Below, one piece after another: positions 1 to 8,629 of a stretch of 64,000 nucleotides of DNA; the first letter of the stretch is position 1; each line of letters begins with the position of its first letter. The stretch lies in contig OY969623.1 of the NCBI GenBank assembly GCA_963701675.1, positions 7,502,001 through 7,566,000 on the forward strand, in the 5' to 3' direction. The stretch comes from G963701675 sp963701675 (GTDB lineage: Bacteria > Planctomycetota > Planctomycetia > Gemmatales > Gemmataceae). The notes beneath the pieces are model-generated. The model saw nothing but the letters and a program-made list of their open reading frames with translations, had not been told where the DNA came from and did not search any database. Position numbers and translations under genes: made by a program.

Positions 1-1026
1 CATGCGTAACAGTACGTCGCCCGGCACATCGGGGTGATGACGGTGTACAAATCGCGCCTCGGCAAGCATATCGAGATCGGGATTGGATGCCAGACTGTCG
101 GTGCCGAGCACGACTCGAACGCCGCGAGCAAGAAAGTCTCGAAACGGGTGCGGCGCATGGCCAAAGGCGGCGTGAGTGCGGGGGCAATAAACGATGGTTT
201 GACCGGGGTGGATGGTTGTGTCTGAGTCTAGATAATTCCCGTGGATGAAAAGGACGTTGCGGGTAGATGCAAAGGTTTCGACTATTTCGGCCAGCGAACG
301 TACCGGCGCGTCTGGATCCCACACGCCGAGTTCCTCGAGAAAAGGGACGAAAGGACCGGTCCGCTCGGTGATGAGTTGAAGTTCGTCCAAACTCTCCGCC
401 AGGTGAATCGCAACCGGGAATGGCGACTGTGGTGACAAGGATGCGACCAGCCGAAGGAGCGTGCAACTTGCGCTGTATGGTGCATGGGGACTCATTCCGC
501 GAGTGCAGTTGTTGGTGTCAGGCAATTGAAGACACCAACGAGTCGCCGGTTGGAGTACTTCATGGGCTCGGCTATTCGTCATGCCTAGTATTTCGTAAAA
601 CGCGACGGCCCAGATAGGCGCACCAACCAAAACCTGCTCGCTCAAGCCCATCGCGGCGATGTCACCGACGAGGGTAGTGCCGGTGGCGAGGCATTCATCC
701 AATCCGATTTGAACATCCGCCAGCGTGCGGTCGGGTGTGACTTGACGCCGATGCGCGATTACGCCGCGCAACCAATCGGTGAACTCCCCCCCCGGCGGCA
801 GTTGGCCGCGCAGCCCGGAAAGATCGAGGTGTGTGTGCGCATTGACCAATCCGGGAAGTACCGCCGCATCGCCGAGATCGACGTCGGGCTGACGACTCGG
901 TTTCTCGTCCAGCGAGACAATTCGGCCGTCGACGATGGTGATGTGGCCGTCCCTTATCGGCGGCCTATCGACCGGAAAAACCCAACGCGCCCGAATGGTG
1001 TAAGGTGTATGGGCAGGTATACTCAT
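1..1026 (-). CDS. Amidohydrolase (ATZ/TRZ-type aminohydrolase), 3' end cut off by the window
   Basis: The minus strand is open from an ATG at 1026 to the window edge (342 codons, no stop), so the C-terminus is missing. The protein has an N-terminal beta-sandwich, then the metal-binding NAHTHLDLS motif (H64, H66), later AIHLAES and FIHGNYL histidines, and GTDSLASNPDLDM carrying the catalytic Asp. These are the zinc/iron ligands of the COG0402 deaminase family (chlorohydrolase, S-adenosylhomocysteine deaminase, aminodeoxyfutalosine deaminase). The segment CPRTHAAFGHAPHPFRD is reminiscent of aminodeoxyfutalosine deaminases of the alternative menaquinone pathway. That substrate is inference; the fold and family are clear. 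The gene is divergent from the 1095 gene. Confidence 0.88.
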   Translation of the reverse strand, partial: MSIPAHTPYTIRARWVFPVDRPPIRDGHITIVDGRIVSLDEKPSRQPDVDLGDAAVLPGLVNAHTHLDLSGLRGQLPPGGEFTDWLRGVIAHRRQVTPDRTLADVQIGLDECLATGTTLVGDIAAMGLSEQVLVGAPIWAVAFYEILGMTNSRAHEVLQPATRWCLQLPDTNNCTRGMSPHAPYSASCTLLRLVASLSPQSPFPVAIHLAESLDELQLITERTGPFVPFLEELGVWDPDAPVRSLAEIVETFASTRNVLFIHGNYLDSDTTIHPGQTIVYCPRTHAAFGHAPHPFRDFLARGVRVVLGTDSLASNPDLDMLAEARFVHRHHPDVPGDVLLRM

Positions 1027-1094
1027 GCTAAGTGCCGTGCCAGTCAGGCTGTTTGCCCTTGTCCATTCCGTTGCCGCCGGTATTCCTACGGAAA

Positions 1095-1451
1095 ATGTTC
1101 CCCGATTTCTCTGCCACCGTGCTCGCGCTCACCGAAACTATTGTTCGGGAGCGCTGCGGCGATGAAACTTCGCTGCACACAGGTCGAGTCGCACAATTCG
1201 TACTCGAACAACACGCTCGCATGCCGGACTATCTGCGCACGCCGCTGCGGTTGCTGACACTGGCATTCGACATGTCTGCGCTACCGTTTCGCGGTCGGTC
1301 GTTTCATCGACTCGCTCATTCTCGTCGTTGGCAGCAGATCTTGAAATGGAAAGCCTCGGCCATCGGCGTGCGCCGCGACCTGGTTCGATTTTACGAAAGC
1401 CTGATCATTTTCGGCTGGAACGCGGAGGTCCATGGTTCCGGGCATGTCTAA
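1095..1451 (+). CDS. Small protein preceding the GMC oxidoreductase
   Basis: A 118-residue frame overlaps the start of the GMC oxidoreductase gene by 20 bp, which suggests translational coupling. A GTG at 1032 is a possible earlier start, but the residues before the ATG at 1095 look like non-coding sequence. The content (helical, many Arg/Leu, LRTPLRLLTLAFD, a RRDLVRFYESL stretch) resembles the N-terminal accessory segment found fused to some bacterial long-chain alcohol oxidase-type GMC enzymes. It may therefore be a separate small subunit or partner of the next protein. No signal peptide is seen. The assignment is inference from context and composition. Confidence 0.5.
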   Translation: MFPDFSATVLALTETIVRERCGDETSLHTGRVAQFVLEQHARMPDYLRTPLRLLTLAFDMSALPFRGRSFHRLAHSRRWQQILKWKASAIGVRRDLVRFYESLIIFGWNAEVHGSGHV

Positions 1452-2883
1452 CGTCTTGACCAATCCTCCGGATGCGATCCACACCGACATCGTGGTGATC
1501 GGCTCCGGCCCAGGCGGCGCCATCACCGCATGCCTCTTGGCCGAGGCCGGTCGCGAGGTCCTGCTCGTCGAGGACGGCCCATTTCTAACCCTCGACTCCT
1601 GCCCGGCGTTTTCGCGCACCGAGATGGTGCAGAAGTACCGCAATGGTGGAATCACGGTGACCATGGGTAAAGCCAAGGTTGCGTACGTCGAAGGGCAGTG
1701 CGTGGGCGGCGGCAGCGAAATCAACAGCGGACTCTACCATCGCACGCCGCCGGAGATTCTCGAAGAGTGGCGCAGGGAGTTCCAAGTAGACGGCATGACG
1801 GAGTCCGATTTGTTGCCGTACTTCGAGGCGAACGAACACGATCTTTCCGTATCGACCGACCAAAGCGCGGTGACGGCCGCATCGCTCAAGCTCCATGAAG
1901 GCGCCACGAAATTGGGCTGGAAATCCTTGGAGGTGCCACGCTGGTTCCGTGGCGGCGTCAAACAGTCCATGACGCAGACGTTCATCCCGCGGTATCTCAA
2001 AGCCGGCGGCCGCATGTTGCCGCACGCGCGCGTTCGGAAACTAGTCCGAAGTTCTAACGGATGGCGCCTGCGCACCGAGCATCGGGCTGCCGAGGGGTCT
2101 ATGCGTCCGATCGATATCGAAGCAGGTACCGTATTCGTGGCGGCCGGCGCCATTCAGACTCCCGCCATCCTGCGCCGGAGCGGCATCACGCGAAACATCG
2201 GCAACAGTTTGCGGCTGCATCCCACCGTCAAAATCGTCGCTGAGTTCAACGAAGCCATCAATGCACATGAACCGAGCGTCGGCGTCCACCAGGTCAAGGA
2301 GTTCGCGCCGCGAATCAGTTTTGGCTGTTCCGTTAGCTCTAGGCCGCACTTGGCCTTGGCGTTGGTCCATTACCCAGACATCTTGAATGATCTGGACGAA
2401 GATTGGCCCAAGATGGCGGTGTATTATGCAATGACTCGCGGCGGACGGGGTACTATTCGCACGGTCCCCGGCTTCCGCGACCCGCTCGTTCGATACCAAC
2501 TCACACCGGCCGATTGGACGGACCTCACCGAAGCCATGTATAGTTTGGGCCGTTGCCTCTTCGCCGCGCGTGCAATGTCGATGTGTCCTTCCATCTCGAG
2601 AATCCGAGGCGGATTTCTTGTCACCTGCGCCGAGGACCTACTAATTGCCGTCGGCGATCGGTTGGGACCTGCAACGACGGACCTGATGACGATCCATCTT
2701 TTCTCGTCGTGTCCGATGGGTGAAGACAAAGAGAAATGTGCGACGGATTCGTTCGGCCGGGTCCACGGCGTCGACAATCTTTACATTGCCGATGCTTCGT
2801 TGTTGTGCACCGCGCCCGGCGTGAACCCACAGGGGTCGATCATGGCCATTGCGAGACGTAATGCGGTGAAGTTTTTGGAGTGA
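1432..2883 (+). CDS. GMC family FAD-dependent oxidoreductase
   Basis: This 483-residue flavoenzyme opens with a Rossmann FAD-binding motif, GSGPGGAITACLLAEAG (about residues 23-39), followed by LLVEDG. It has the GMC signature GGGSEINSGLYHRTP, an FVAAGAIQTPAILRRSG segment, and the C-terminal block SCPMG...IADASLLCTAPGVNPQGSIMAIARRNA, where the family has its catalytic His/Asn region. GMC enzymes oxidise alcohols, sugars or sterols; the substrate cannot be read here. The motif at the catalytic position reads PGVNPQGS with Asn retained. The start at 1432 has GAGG just upstream; ATG 1444 is an alternative. It probably works with the small protein encoded upstream. Confidence 0.92.
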   Translation: MVPGMSNVLTNPPDAIHTDIVVIGSGPGGAITACLLAEAGREVLLVEDGPFLTLDSCPAFSRTEMVQKYRNGGITVTMGKAKVAYVEGQCVGGGSEINSGLYHRTPPEILEEWRREFQVDGMTESDLLPYFEANEHDLSVSTDQSAVTAASLKLHEGATKLGWKSLEVPRWFRGGVKQSMTQTFIPRYLKAGGRMLPHARVRKLVRSSNGWRLRTEHRAAEGSMRPIDIEAGTVFVAAGAIQTPAILRRSGITRNIGNSLRLHPTVKIVAEFNEAINAHEPSVGVHQVKEFAPRISFGCSVSSRPHLALALVHYPDILNDLDEDWPKMAVYYAMTRGGRGTIRTVPGFRDPLVRYQLTPADWTDLTEAMYSLGRCLFAARAMSMCPSISRIRGGFLVTCAEDLLIAVGDRLGPATTDLMTIHLFSSCPMGEDKEKCATDSFGRVHGVDNLYIADASLLCTAPGVNPQGSIMAIARRNAVKFLE

Positions 2884-2911
2884 ATCGTCGCTTACGCTTC
2901 CGGCTCAGTCC

Positions 2912-3274
2912 CTATCTCAACCACTGGACTTCTTCTGGGCTCATCTCCTGTGAGAAGGCGCCGCCCAGCAAATAAAGCCCGTCCTTGTGTTCCTCGCAAT
3001 AGATCACACGGAAGGTAACGCGCATGGCGAAATTACGCCGGGCGTTGAAAAGATTGAGCAGCACCAGCCGGCCGTGCTCCAGGCGTCGGTGAAACAGCAG
3101 GCCGGCGCCGGATTGGGAGACGTTGCGGACGCCGGCCAACTCCAGTGGCGTGTCGCAGGTCGCCTGAATCAGGCCGAAGGTGTATGGGCCGCATGGAAAT
3201 CGTTCGTGGCGGCGGCGGCGATCTTTGTAGCGTTTCTTGGCAGGTCGTTTGGCGGGCGCGAGCGTTTGTGTCAT
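2912..3274 (-). CDS. PilZ-domain protein
   Basis: A 120-residue basic protein. After a Lys/Arg-rich N-terminus it has RRRRHERFPCG (the RxxxR c-di-GMP-binding motif of PilZ) and, about 35 residues later, NVSQSGAGLLFHR, matching the second PilZ motif (D/N-x-S-x-x-G). The rest fits a single beta-barrel domain. PilZ proteins bind cyclic di-GMP and alter motility, exopolysaccharide or secretion. ATG 3274 is preferred over GTG 3286 because GGGGGA lies just upstream of it. The gene is convergent with the GMC gene and divergent from the T2SS-F gene; a link to secretion is possible but unproven. Confidence 0.78.
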   Translation of the reverse strand: MTQTLAPAKRPAKKRYKDRRRRHERFPCGPYTFGLIQATCDTPLELAGVRNVSQSGAGLLFHRRLEHGRLVLLNLFNARRNFAMRVTFRVIYCEEHKDGLYLLGGAFSQEMSPEEVQWLR

Positions 3275-3481
3275 CAGTTCCCCCACAGTGCTATCCCGAA
3301 TCGCCTTTCGGGAAGAGGGGCAGGGCTAACCGTTGCCCCTCTCCCTCCGATAGGCGAGGCCCATCATGGGCACTCTTTCTGTCACGTACCCTTTCACTTC
3401 GGTGAGTCGTTTTCGGTTCACGCGTCCGCCAATTATTTCCGAAAATGATCGACGGTTGGCTAGAATACAGGCACTGAGCCC

Positions 3482-3509
3482 AAGCCCACAGGTCGCAGCC
3501 CGTGGGCTT
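3482..3509. other. Inverted repeat ahead of the T2SS-F gene
   Basis: An 8-bp perfect stem (AAGCCCAC / GTGGGCTT) encloses a 12-base loop and ends 14 bases before the ATG at 3524. It could be a leader hairpin or a weak terminator of upstream transcription. No long T-run follows. Confidence 0.4.
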
Positions 3510-3523
3510 TGCGGAGTAACCAC

Positions 3524-4558
3524 ATGCTACTCTTCGGGCGATTGCCGCTTTCGAGCCTCATCGAGTTGTGCCGTGTACTGCGCCACAGCTTGTCGGCCGG
3601 CATCATGCTCCGTGACGTTTTTCAGCGCCAAGCGAAGAAAGGTTCCTCTCAGGTTCGGCCCATCGCGGAACGCATTGCCGAGAGTTTGAAAGAAGGTGAC
3701 AGCCTCGAAACAGCCCTCGAACGGGAGACGGCCTTTCCGCCGCTCTTTCGCTCTTTAGTGGTCGTCGGAGAAAAAACCGGAAACCTTCCAGAGATATTTG
3801 CAGAACTGGAAAAGTACTACATCAGCCAACAACGGTTTTGGCGCCAATTCTGGACGGCGAGCCTGTGGCCGATCATCCAGTACTTCGCCGCGGTGTTCAT
3901 CATTGCGGGCACGATCTGGATCATGGGCATCATCGCCGAGATGAACAACACGAAAGGTGCGGGCCCGCTTGGCGCCGCATTCACGGGTGCCGCGGGCGCC
4001 GTCCGATTTCTGCTGTGGAACTTCGGCACGATCGGCGTCGTGGTGTTGGCCTACCTGATCTTGAGCCGCTCGCTTCGACACAAGGCGATCGTCGACCATT
4101 TGCTGTTGCGGTTGCCCGTGGTCGGACCGTTTCTCATGGCGTTCAACCTCGCCCGCTTCTGCGTGGCCTTACAGCTCACGTTGGAAAGCGGTATGTCGGC
4201 GACCAAGGCCGCGGCGCTAAGTCTTAACGCAACCGGCAACGCCGCATTCGCAGCGAGCGGCCGGGTCATCCAGGAATCGCTTCGTGCCGGCGATCACCTG
4301 ACGAACGCGCTAACCAAAGCAAGATTGTTCCCGGAGGACTTTCTGAACATCGTTGCAGTCGGCGAGGAAGGCGGCCGGGTGCCCGAGGTTATGGCCCAGC
4401 AGGCAGGCCAGTATTCGGAAGAAGCGGAACGACGGCTCATTGTCCTGTCCAAGGTGCTCGGCTTCGTCGTTTGGCTGATCGTTGCGTCGTTCATCATCTT
4501 CTTCATCTTCACGCTGGCCGGTAACTACTTCAACGCGTTGGAACAACTCGGTGCGTGA
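3524..4558 (+). CDS. Type II secretion system F family inner-membrane protein
   Basis: The 344-residue protein contains two T2SSF (GspF/PilC) domains: residues about 10-130, with RVLRHSLSAGIMLRDVF and ...LVVVGEKTGNLPEIFAELEKYY, and residues about 205-330, with LESGMSATKAAAL and FLNIVAVGEEGGRVPEVMAQQA. The paired GE(K/E)(T/G)G motifs are diagnostic. Hydrophobic segments lie at the end of domain 1, after it, and at the C-terminus (LIVASFIIFFIFTLAG). F proteins form the platform that drives pseudopilus assembly. Here the gene stands alone, with no gspE or gspG nearby. GGAG sits 7 bases before the chosen ATG. It overlaps cinA by 8 bp. Confidence 0.9.
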   Translation: MLLFGRLPLSSLIELCRVLRHSLSAGIMLRDVFQRQAKKGSSQVRPIAERIAESLKEGDSLETALERETAFPPLFRSLVVVGEKTGNLPEIFAELEKYYISQQRFWRQFWTASLWPIIQYFAAVFIIAGTIWIMGIIAEMNNTKGAGPLGAAFTGAAGAVRFLLWNFGTIGVVVLAYLILSRSLRHKAIVDHLLLRLPVVGPFLMAFNLARFCVALQLTLESGMSATKAAALSLNATGNAAFAASGRVIQESLRAGDHLTNALTKARLFPEDFLNIVAVGEEGGRVPEVMAQQAGQYSEEAERRLIVLSKVLGFVVWLIVASFIIFFIFTLAGNYFNALEQLGA

Positions 4559-5798
4559 CTTGAAAACCGAAATCATCTCGATCGGCACCGAACTAACCAG
4601 CGGCCAGAATCTCGACACCAACAGCCAATGGCTCAGTCGACGCTTGGCGGAAATCGGCATTGTCGTCCAGTGGCACACAACCGTTGCCGACGACCTCGAA
4701 GAGAACATCAAGACTTTTCGAATCGCCAGCCAACGCGCCGGGTTAGTAGTCGTGACGGGCGGTCTCGGCCCGACCCAGGACGACCTCACACGAGACGCAC
4801 TCGCGAAATTGGCCCGCGTCGATCTGGTTTTGAATCAAGAATCCCTCGACCGCATCCGCGAGATGTTTGCGTCACGGCGCCGTGCTATGCCCGACCGCAA
4901 TCAAGTGCAGGCGATGTTCCCGGCCGGCGCGGAACCGCTGGACAACGATCGCGGCACCGCGCCGGGAATCTGGATGTCTATTGGAAATGCGCTCGTCATC
5001 GCATTACCGGGAGTGCCGAGCGAGATGTACCCGATGTACGAAACGCACGTCAAGCCACGGCTCCTTGCGATGGGATTGAGCAAAGGCGTACTGGTGGAGC
5101 GAAAGATCAATTGCTTCGGCGCGGGAGAATCCGCCGTCGAGGAAAAGCTGTTCGACCTGACGCGGCGGGGCCACGTTCCCGAAGTCGGCATCACGGCCAG
5201 CGATGCAGTCATCTCTTTGCGCATTCTCGCCCATGCCGCCAACGCCGAAGAAGCGCAATCCCAGATCGCGCCCGTGGAGCAGACCATTCGCGAACGTCTC
5301 GGCACGCTTGTCTTCGGCGAGGATGCCGACGATTTGCAGCACGTCGTCATGCGCTTGCTGGCGGCTCGACGTCTAACACTGGCAACGGCGGAGAGCGTGA
5401 CGGGCGGCCTCATTGCCCAGCTATTGACCCAAGTCCCCGGCGCCAGCGCCTGGTTTCGCGGCGGCATTGTTGCTTACGACAACCGCTTAAAGACGGAAAT
5501 GTTGGCCGTGCCCCAGCCCTTGCTCGACGAACACGGCGCCGTCAGCGCTGCCGTGGCGGAGGCCATGGCGGTTGGGTGCCGAACACGATGGCGCACCGAC
5601 CTCGCGGTAAGCGCCGTCGGCATCGCCGGCCCGGACGGCGGCACCGCAGAAAAACCCGTCGGATTGGTCTTCGTCGGCTTCGCCTGGGACGGCGGCGTCA
5701 GTTCCCACACCTTCCACTGGTTCGGGAACCGCCGCGAGATTCAGAGTCGGACCGCGAAGATGGCGCTGAACCGCGTAAGGCTGCATTTGATCGCGTAA
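4551..5798 (+). CDS. cinA: CinA family nicotinamide-nucleotide amidase / ADP-ribose pyrophosphatase-like protein
   Basis: A 415-residue CinA. The N-terminal half is a MoCF-like (COG1058) domain: EIISIGTELTSGQNLDTNS, then TGGLGPTQDDLTRDA. The C-terminal half is the PncC/COG1546 NMN amidase domain: TLATAESVTGGLIAQLL, VPGASAWFRGGIVAYDN, HGAVSAAVAEAMA and VGIAGPDGG...KPVGLVFVGFA. The usual TGIAGP reads VGIAGP here, a small deviation. The family recycles NMN to nicotinate mononucleotide in pyridine nucleotide salvage. I chose GTG 4551, which makes an 8-bp overlap with the T2SS-F gene and starts MRDLKTEIIS, because upstream in-frame residues are a Ser-rich shadow of the other gene. Confidence 0.93.
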   Translation: MRDLKTEIISIGTELTSGQNLDTNSQWLSRRLAEIGIVVQWHTTVADDLEENIKTFRIASQRAGLVVVTGGLGPTQDDLTRDALAKLARVDLVLNQESLDRIREMFASRRRAMPDRNQVQAMFPAGAEPLDNDRGTAPGIWMSIGNALVIALPGVPSEMYPMYETHVKPRLLAMGLSKGVLVERKINCFGAGESAVEEKLFDLTRRGHVPEVGITASDAVISLRILAHAANAEEAQSQIAPVEQTIRERLGTLVFGEDADDLQHVVMRLLAARRLTLATAESVTGGLIAQLLTQVPGASAWFRGGIVAYDNRLKTEMLAVPQPLLDEHGAVSAAVAEAMAVGCRTRWRTDLAVSAVGIAGPDGGTAEKPVGLVFVGFAWDGGVSSHTFHWFGNRREIQSRTAKMALNRVRLHLIA

Positions 5799-5912
5799 AA
5801 CGGTTGCAATCGAAGCCCGCATCACCGATAATCTCGCCATTCCGCTGAGCAAGCTTCCGCCGCCCAATCCTTCCTCGACAAGCGCGATTGGGCTCATCCG
5901 GAGGAGGAGAAC

Positions 5913-7523
5913 ATGAACAAGATCTCGCTTCGAACCCCGCGTCACCACAAACCCCATCCGTGGCGCTACCGCCCGCTGTTGGAGATGCTGGAACGGCGCA
6001 TCGTGTTCGCTTCGGATTTCGGGGACGCGCCGCTGCCGTACAAGACGCTGTTGGCGGAAGGCGGAGCCGAACATATCGCCCAGTTTCCGACCCTCGGGAC
6101 GAACCGTGATACCGAGGCCGACGGTGTGCACTCAACCGGCGCCAATGCGGATGACAACACCGGCACCGACGACGAAGACGGTGTGACTTTCGGAACCATC
6201 CGCGCCGGCCAACTGGGCGCCACGGCCACGGTCAACGTGGGCGGCGGTTCCGCCAAGCTCGACGCCTGGATCGACTTCAACCGCGACGGTTCTTGGGGCG
6301 GGCCGGGAGAACAGATCGCCGATAGTGTTCCGGTCACTCCACCGTTTAACGCGATCACGTTCGACATCCCCAGCTGGGCCGTCGATGGCGTCACTTACGC
6401 CCGTTTCCGTCTCAGCCAGGCCGGTGACCTGGGTGTCGGTGGGATTGCGGCCGATGGCGAGGTGGAAGACTTTGCGGTGTCGGTGCTGCCGCCGAAAGCG
6501 GCGTGCGGTTGCTTTGAGGCACACACCATAAGCACTGCGACGTTCGGAGCGTTAAGGGTGTTTGCGGCGGACATAGATGATGATGGCGACATCGACGCCC
6601 TGTCCGCATCCGCCTTTGACAACAAGATCGCCTGGTACGAGAACGACGGCAGCCAGAATTTCAGCGCCCACACGATCAGCAACACCGGCAATCATCCCGC
6701 AAGTGTGTTTGCGGCGGACATGGACGGCGATGGCGATACAGATGTCCTTGCCGCGTCTCTCTTTGTAAACAAGATTGGCTGGTACGAGAACGACGGCAAC
6801 CAGAACTTCACCAGTCATACGATTAGCAGCCCCGGAAATGGCGGCTGGAGCGTGTATGCAGCCGACATGGATGGCGACGGAGACATCGATGCCCTCTCCG
6901 CGTCGTACGATGATGACAAGATTGCCTGGTACGAGAACGACGGGGCCCAGAACTTCAGCGAGCACACGATCAGCACCGCTGCGAACGGTGCCTTGAGCGT
7001 GTTTGTCGCAGACGTTGACGGTGACGGCGACGCCGACGTCCTCTCCGCGTCGCAATTCGACGACAAGGTCGACTGGTACGAAAACGACGGTAACCAGAAC
7101 TTTACCACGCACACGATTCACACCGGCGAGAACGCGGCCACGAGCGTGTTTGCAACGGACGTTGATGGTGATGGCGACACCGATGTCCTCTCCGCGTCGT
7201 GGAATCCCGGCAAGATTGCATGGTATGAGAATGATGGGACCCAGAATTTCGCAGCGCACACTATCACTGCGAATGGCGCATACGGAGGCTTCGGAGTTTT
7301 TGGCGCTGATATGGACGGGGATGGCGACACCGACGTCCTGTCTGCCTCCTTATTTGACGACAGGATTGCCTGGTACGAGAACGACGGCCGCCAGAACTTC
7401 AGCAGCCACATCGTCGGTACCTTCGGGGACGGTGCCCGGAGCGTTTTTGTGGCGGACGTGGACGGAGACCTCGACCTCGACGTGCTTGGAGCATCACAAT
7501 ACGATGGCAAGATCGCTTGGTAG
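5913..7523 (+). CDS. FG-GAP/VCBS-repeat surface protein with GEVED domain, ended early by a frameshift
   Basis: GGAGGAGGAGAAC precedes the ATG. Residues 1-30 are basic and then read YRPLLEMLERRIVFAS, the planctomycete surface-protein motif. Residues about 31-190 form a GEVED-type domain (SDFGDAPLPY ... DAWIDFNRDGSW ... ADGEVEDFAVSV). Residues about 195-536 are seven FG-GAP/VCBS units, each with a calcium-type DxDGDGDxD loop and ending KIAWYENDGxQNFxxH. The seventh stops at KIAW because TGGTACGAG has become TGGTAGAG: loss of one C at 7521-7523 creates a TAG. Reading on in the shifted frame gives YEN and then a plausible C-terminal tail to 7816. The gene is thus frameshifted, by decay or by sequencing error. 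The protein is presumably exported; its ligand is unknown. Confidence 0.85.
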   Translation: MNKISLRTPRHHKPHPWRYRPLLEMLERRIVFASDFGDAPLPYKTLLAEGGAEHIAQFPTLGTNRDTEADGVHSTGANADDNTGTDDEDGVTFGTIRAGQLGATATVNVGGGSAKLDAWIDFNRDGSWGGPGEQIADSVPVTPPFNAITFDIPSWAVDGVTYARFRLSQAGDLGVGGIAADGEVEDFAVSVLPPKAACGCFEAHTISTATFGALRVFAADIDDDGDIDALSASAFDNKIAWYENDGSQNFSAHTISNTGNHPASVFAADMDGDGDTDVLAASLFVNKIGWYENDGNQNFTSHTISSPGNGGWSVYAADMDGDGDIDALSASYDDDKIAWYENDGAQNFSEHTISTAANGALSVFVADVDGDGDADVLSASQFDDKVDWYENDGNQNFTTHTIHTGENAATSVFATDVDGDGDTDVLSASWNPGKIAWYENDGTQNFAAHTITANGAYGGFGVFGADMDGDGDTDVLSASLFDDRIAWYENDGRQNFSSHIVGTFGDGARSVFVADVDGDLDLDVLGASQYDGKIAW

Positions 7524-7816
7524 AGAACCTATTTCGTCCCCACGGCGCCGGTCCTGTCGCCCCGCAAGCTGACCCCGTTGGACCGCCGATTGTGCCGATC
7601 CCGCTGCCGGGCCCTGCACCGCTTACGACAGCGGCTAATCCCGTCGACGCTACGTTCCATCGGTCGTTCCCTGCGCCGGCGGAGCACAGGATCCGCGACC
7701 AGGCGTTCGTCGATCTCGCCGCCGAGCCGGCCCTGAAGCCGCGCATCAACCCGCGGCTGGCGGCCATCAAGCGTTTGGCGGGTGTGGAGTGGGAAAATGC
7801 GTTCTCAGCCGAGTAG
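7523..7816 (+). pseudogene. C-terminal tail of the FG-GAP protein in the shifted frame
   Basis: From GAG at 7523 the frame lost by the 5913 gene continues for 97 codons to a TAG at 7814-7816. It begins EN, completing the WYEN of the seventh repeat, then a Pro-rich linker (VGPPIVPIPLPGPAP) and an end segment FVDLAAEPALKPRINPRLAAIKRLAGVE. A closely similar end segment recurs at 8460-8588. No credible separate start is visible, so I read this as the displaced C-terminus of the upstream protein and not as its own gene. Confidence 0.65.
7661..7789 (+). repeat. Direct repeat, copy 1 (surface-protein tail)
   Basis: This 129-bp block aligns without gaps to 8460-8588, with about 22 mismatches counted by eye (about 83% identity). 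Both encode (F)VDLAA...P(R)(I/V)(N/S)PRLAAIKRLAGVE. Copy 1 is the tail of the FG-GAP protein. Confidence 0.75.
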
Positions 7817-7864
7817 GAATGACGTCCGGCAGACGGGAGGGTTTGGAATTCGTAGCGTATCGGT

Positions 7865-8098
7865 ATGAACGCATTGCTATCGCGCATCACGATTGATCCG
7901 GCGGTGTGTCACGGTAAGCCGTGTGTCCGCGGCTTGCGCTACCCCGTCGAGATGTTGCTCGAACTGCTCAGCTCCGGTATGACTCACGAAGAAATCCTGG
8001 GCGATTACGAGGACCTGGAGCACGAGGATCTGCTTGCCGTAATGGCGTTCGCGGCCAGGCTTAGCCAGACCAAGCGACTCCAGCCGGCGGGCCGATGA
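7865..8098 (+). CDS. DUF433 domain protein, probable antitoxin
   Basis: A 77-residue protein matching DUF433 across its length: ITIDPAVCHGKPCVRGLRYPVEMLLELLSSGMTHEEILGDY..., which contains the typical GKPC(I/V)RG and a helix-turn-helix-like GMT.EEIL..YP/Y motif. DUF433 proteins are usually encoded just before DUF5615 PIN-like proteins, as here, with a 4-bp ATGA overlap. The pair is widely regarded as a toxin-antitoxin-like module in which DUF433 is the DNA-binding antitoxin; function here is inference. The module lies between two copies of a surface-protein tail repeat. Confidence 0.85.
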   Translation: MNALLSRITIDPAVCHGKPCVRGLRYPVEMLLELLSSGMTHEEILGDYEDLEHEDLLAVMAFAARLSQTKRLQPAGR

Positions 8099-8448
8099 AG
8101 TTCTTGATTGACGCGCAGTTGCCACGCCGGATGGTGGGTTGGATTGCTAGCGCCGGCTACGATGCAGTGCATACCTTGGACCTACCTGCGGGAAACCGGA
8201 CGAACGACACGGAAGTTATCAAGTGCGCCGATCAGGAGCAGCGCGCCGTGGTGACCAAAGATGCGGATTTCGTCAATGAGCACATACTGCACGGCCGACC
8301 TGCAAAATTGTTGCTTGTGTCGACGGGGAACATCAGTAACCGGAACTTGGAGGCACCGATGGTCCCTCTGATCCCGGACATAGTGCGGGAGTTCCAAGCC
8401 TACTCGTTCCTGGAGCTTGGGCTGGCCGGACTCATGATTCGCGGGTAG
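8095..8448 (+). CDS. DUF5615 PIN-like protein, probable toxin nuclease
   Basis: The 117-residue protein starts MKFLIDAQLPRRM with the conserved acidic D6 of PIN-like folds, then GYDAVHTLDLP, NDTEVIKCADQEQRAVVTKDADF (a D-rich metal-site region) and KLLLVSTGNISN. This is the DUF5615/Mut7-C-like family, normally 110-120 residues. It overlaps the DUF433 gene by ATGA, so the two are co-translated. RNase activity and toxicity are predicted from the family, not shown. Confidence 0.83.
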   Translation: MKFLIDAQLPRRMVGWIASAGYDAVHTLDLPAGNRTNDTEVIKCADQEQRAVVTKDADFVNEHILHGRPAKLLLVSTGNISNRNLEAPMVPLIPDIVREFQAYSFLELGLAGLMIRG

Positions 8449-8459
8449 GCGAGCTCCAT

Positions 8460-8588
8460 CCGCCGCTCCCTGCCCCTGCGGAGCACACGATCCCCGACCA
8501 CGTGTTCGTCGATCTTGCTGCCGGACCTGCCGCAATGCCGCGAGTCAGCCCGCGGCTGGCGGCCATCAAGCGCTTGGCGGGTGTGGAA
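8460..8588 (+). repeat. Direct repeat, copy 2 (orphan surface-protein tail)
   Basis: This is the second, diverged copy of the 129-bp tail block. Its frame (FVDLAAGPAAMPRVSPRLAAIKRLAGVE) runs to a TGA at 8604-8606 but has no start; it begins in the middle of sequence just after the DUF5615 stop. It looks like the remains of a second FG-GAP-type gene whose 5' part is gone. Confidence 0.7.
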
Positions 8589-8629
8589 AGCGTTGTAAGC
8601 CGTTGAAGGCACCATCCGCGGCTCTCGAC

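Noticed and set aside
4628..5848. 406-codon open frame on the plus strand
   Set aside because: Out-of-phase shadow of cinA with very high Arg and His content and no domain.
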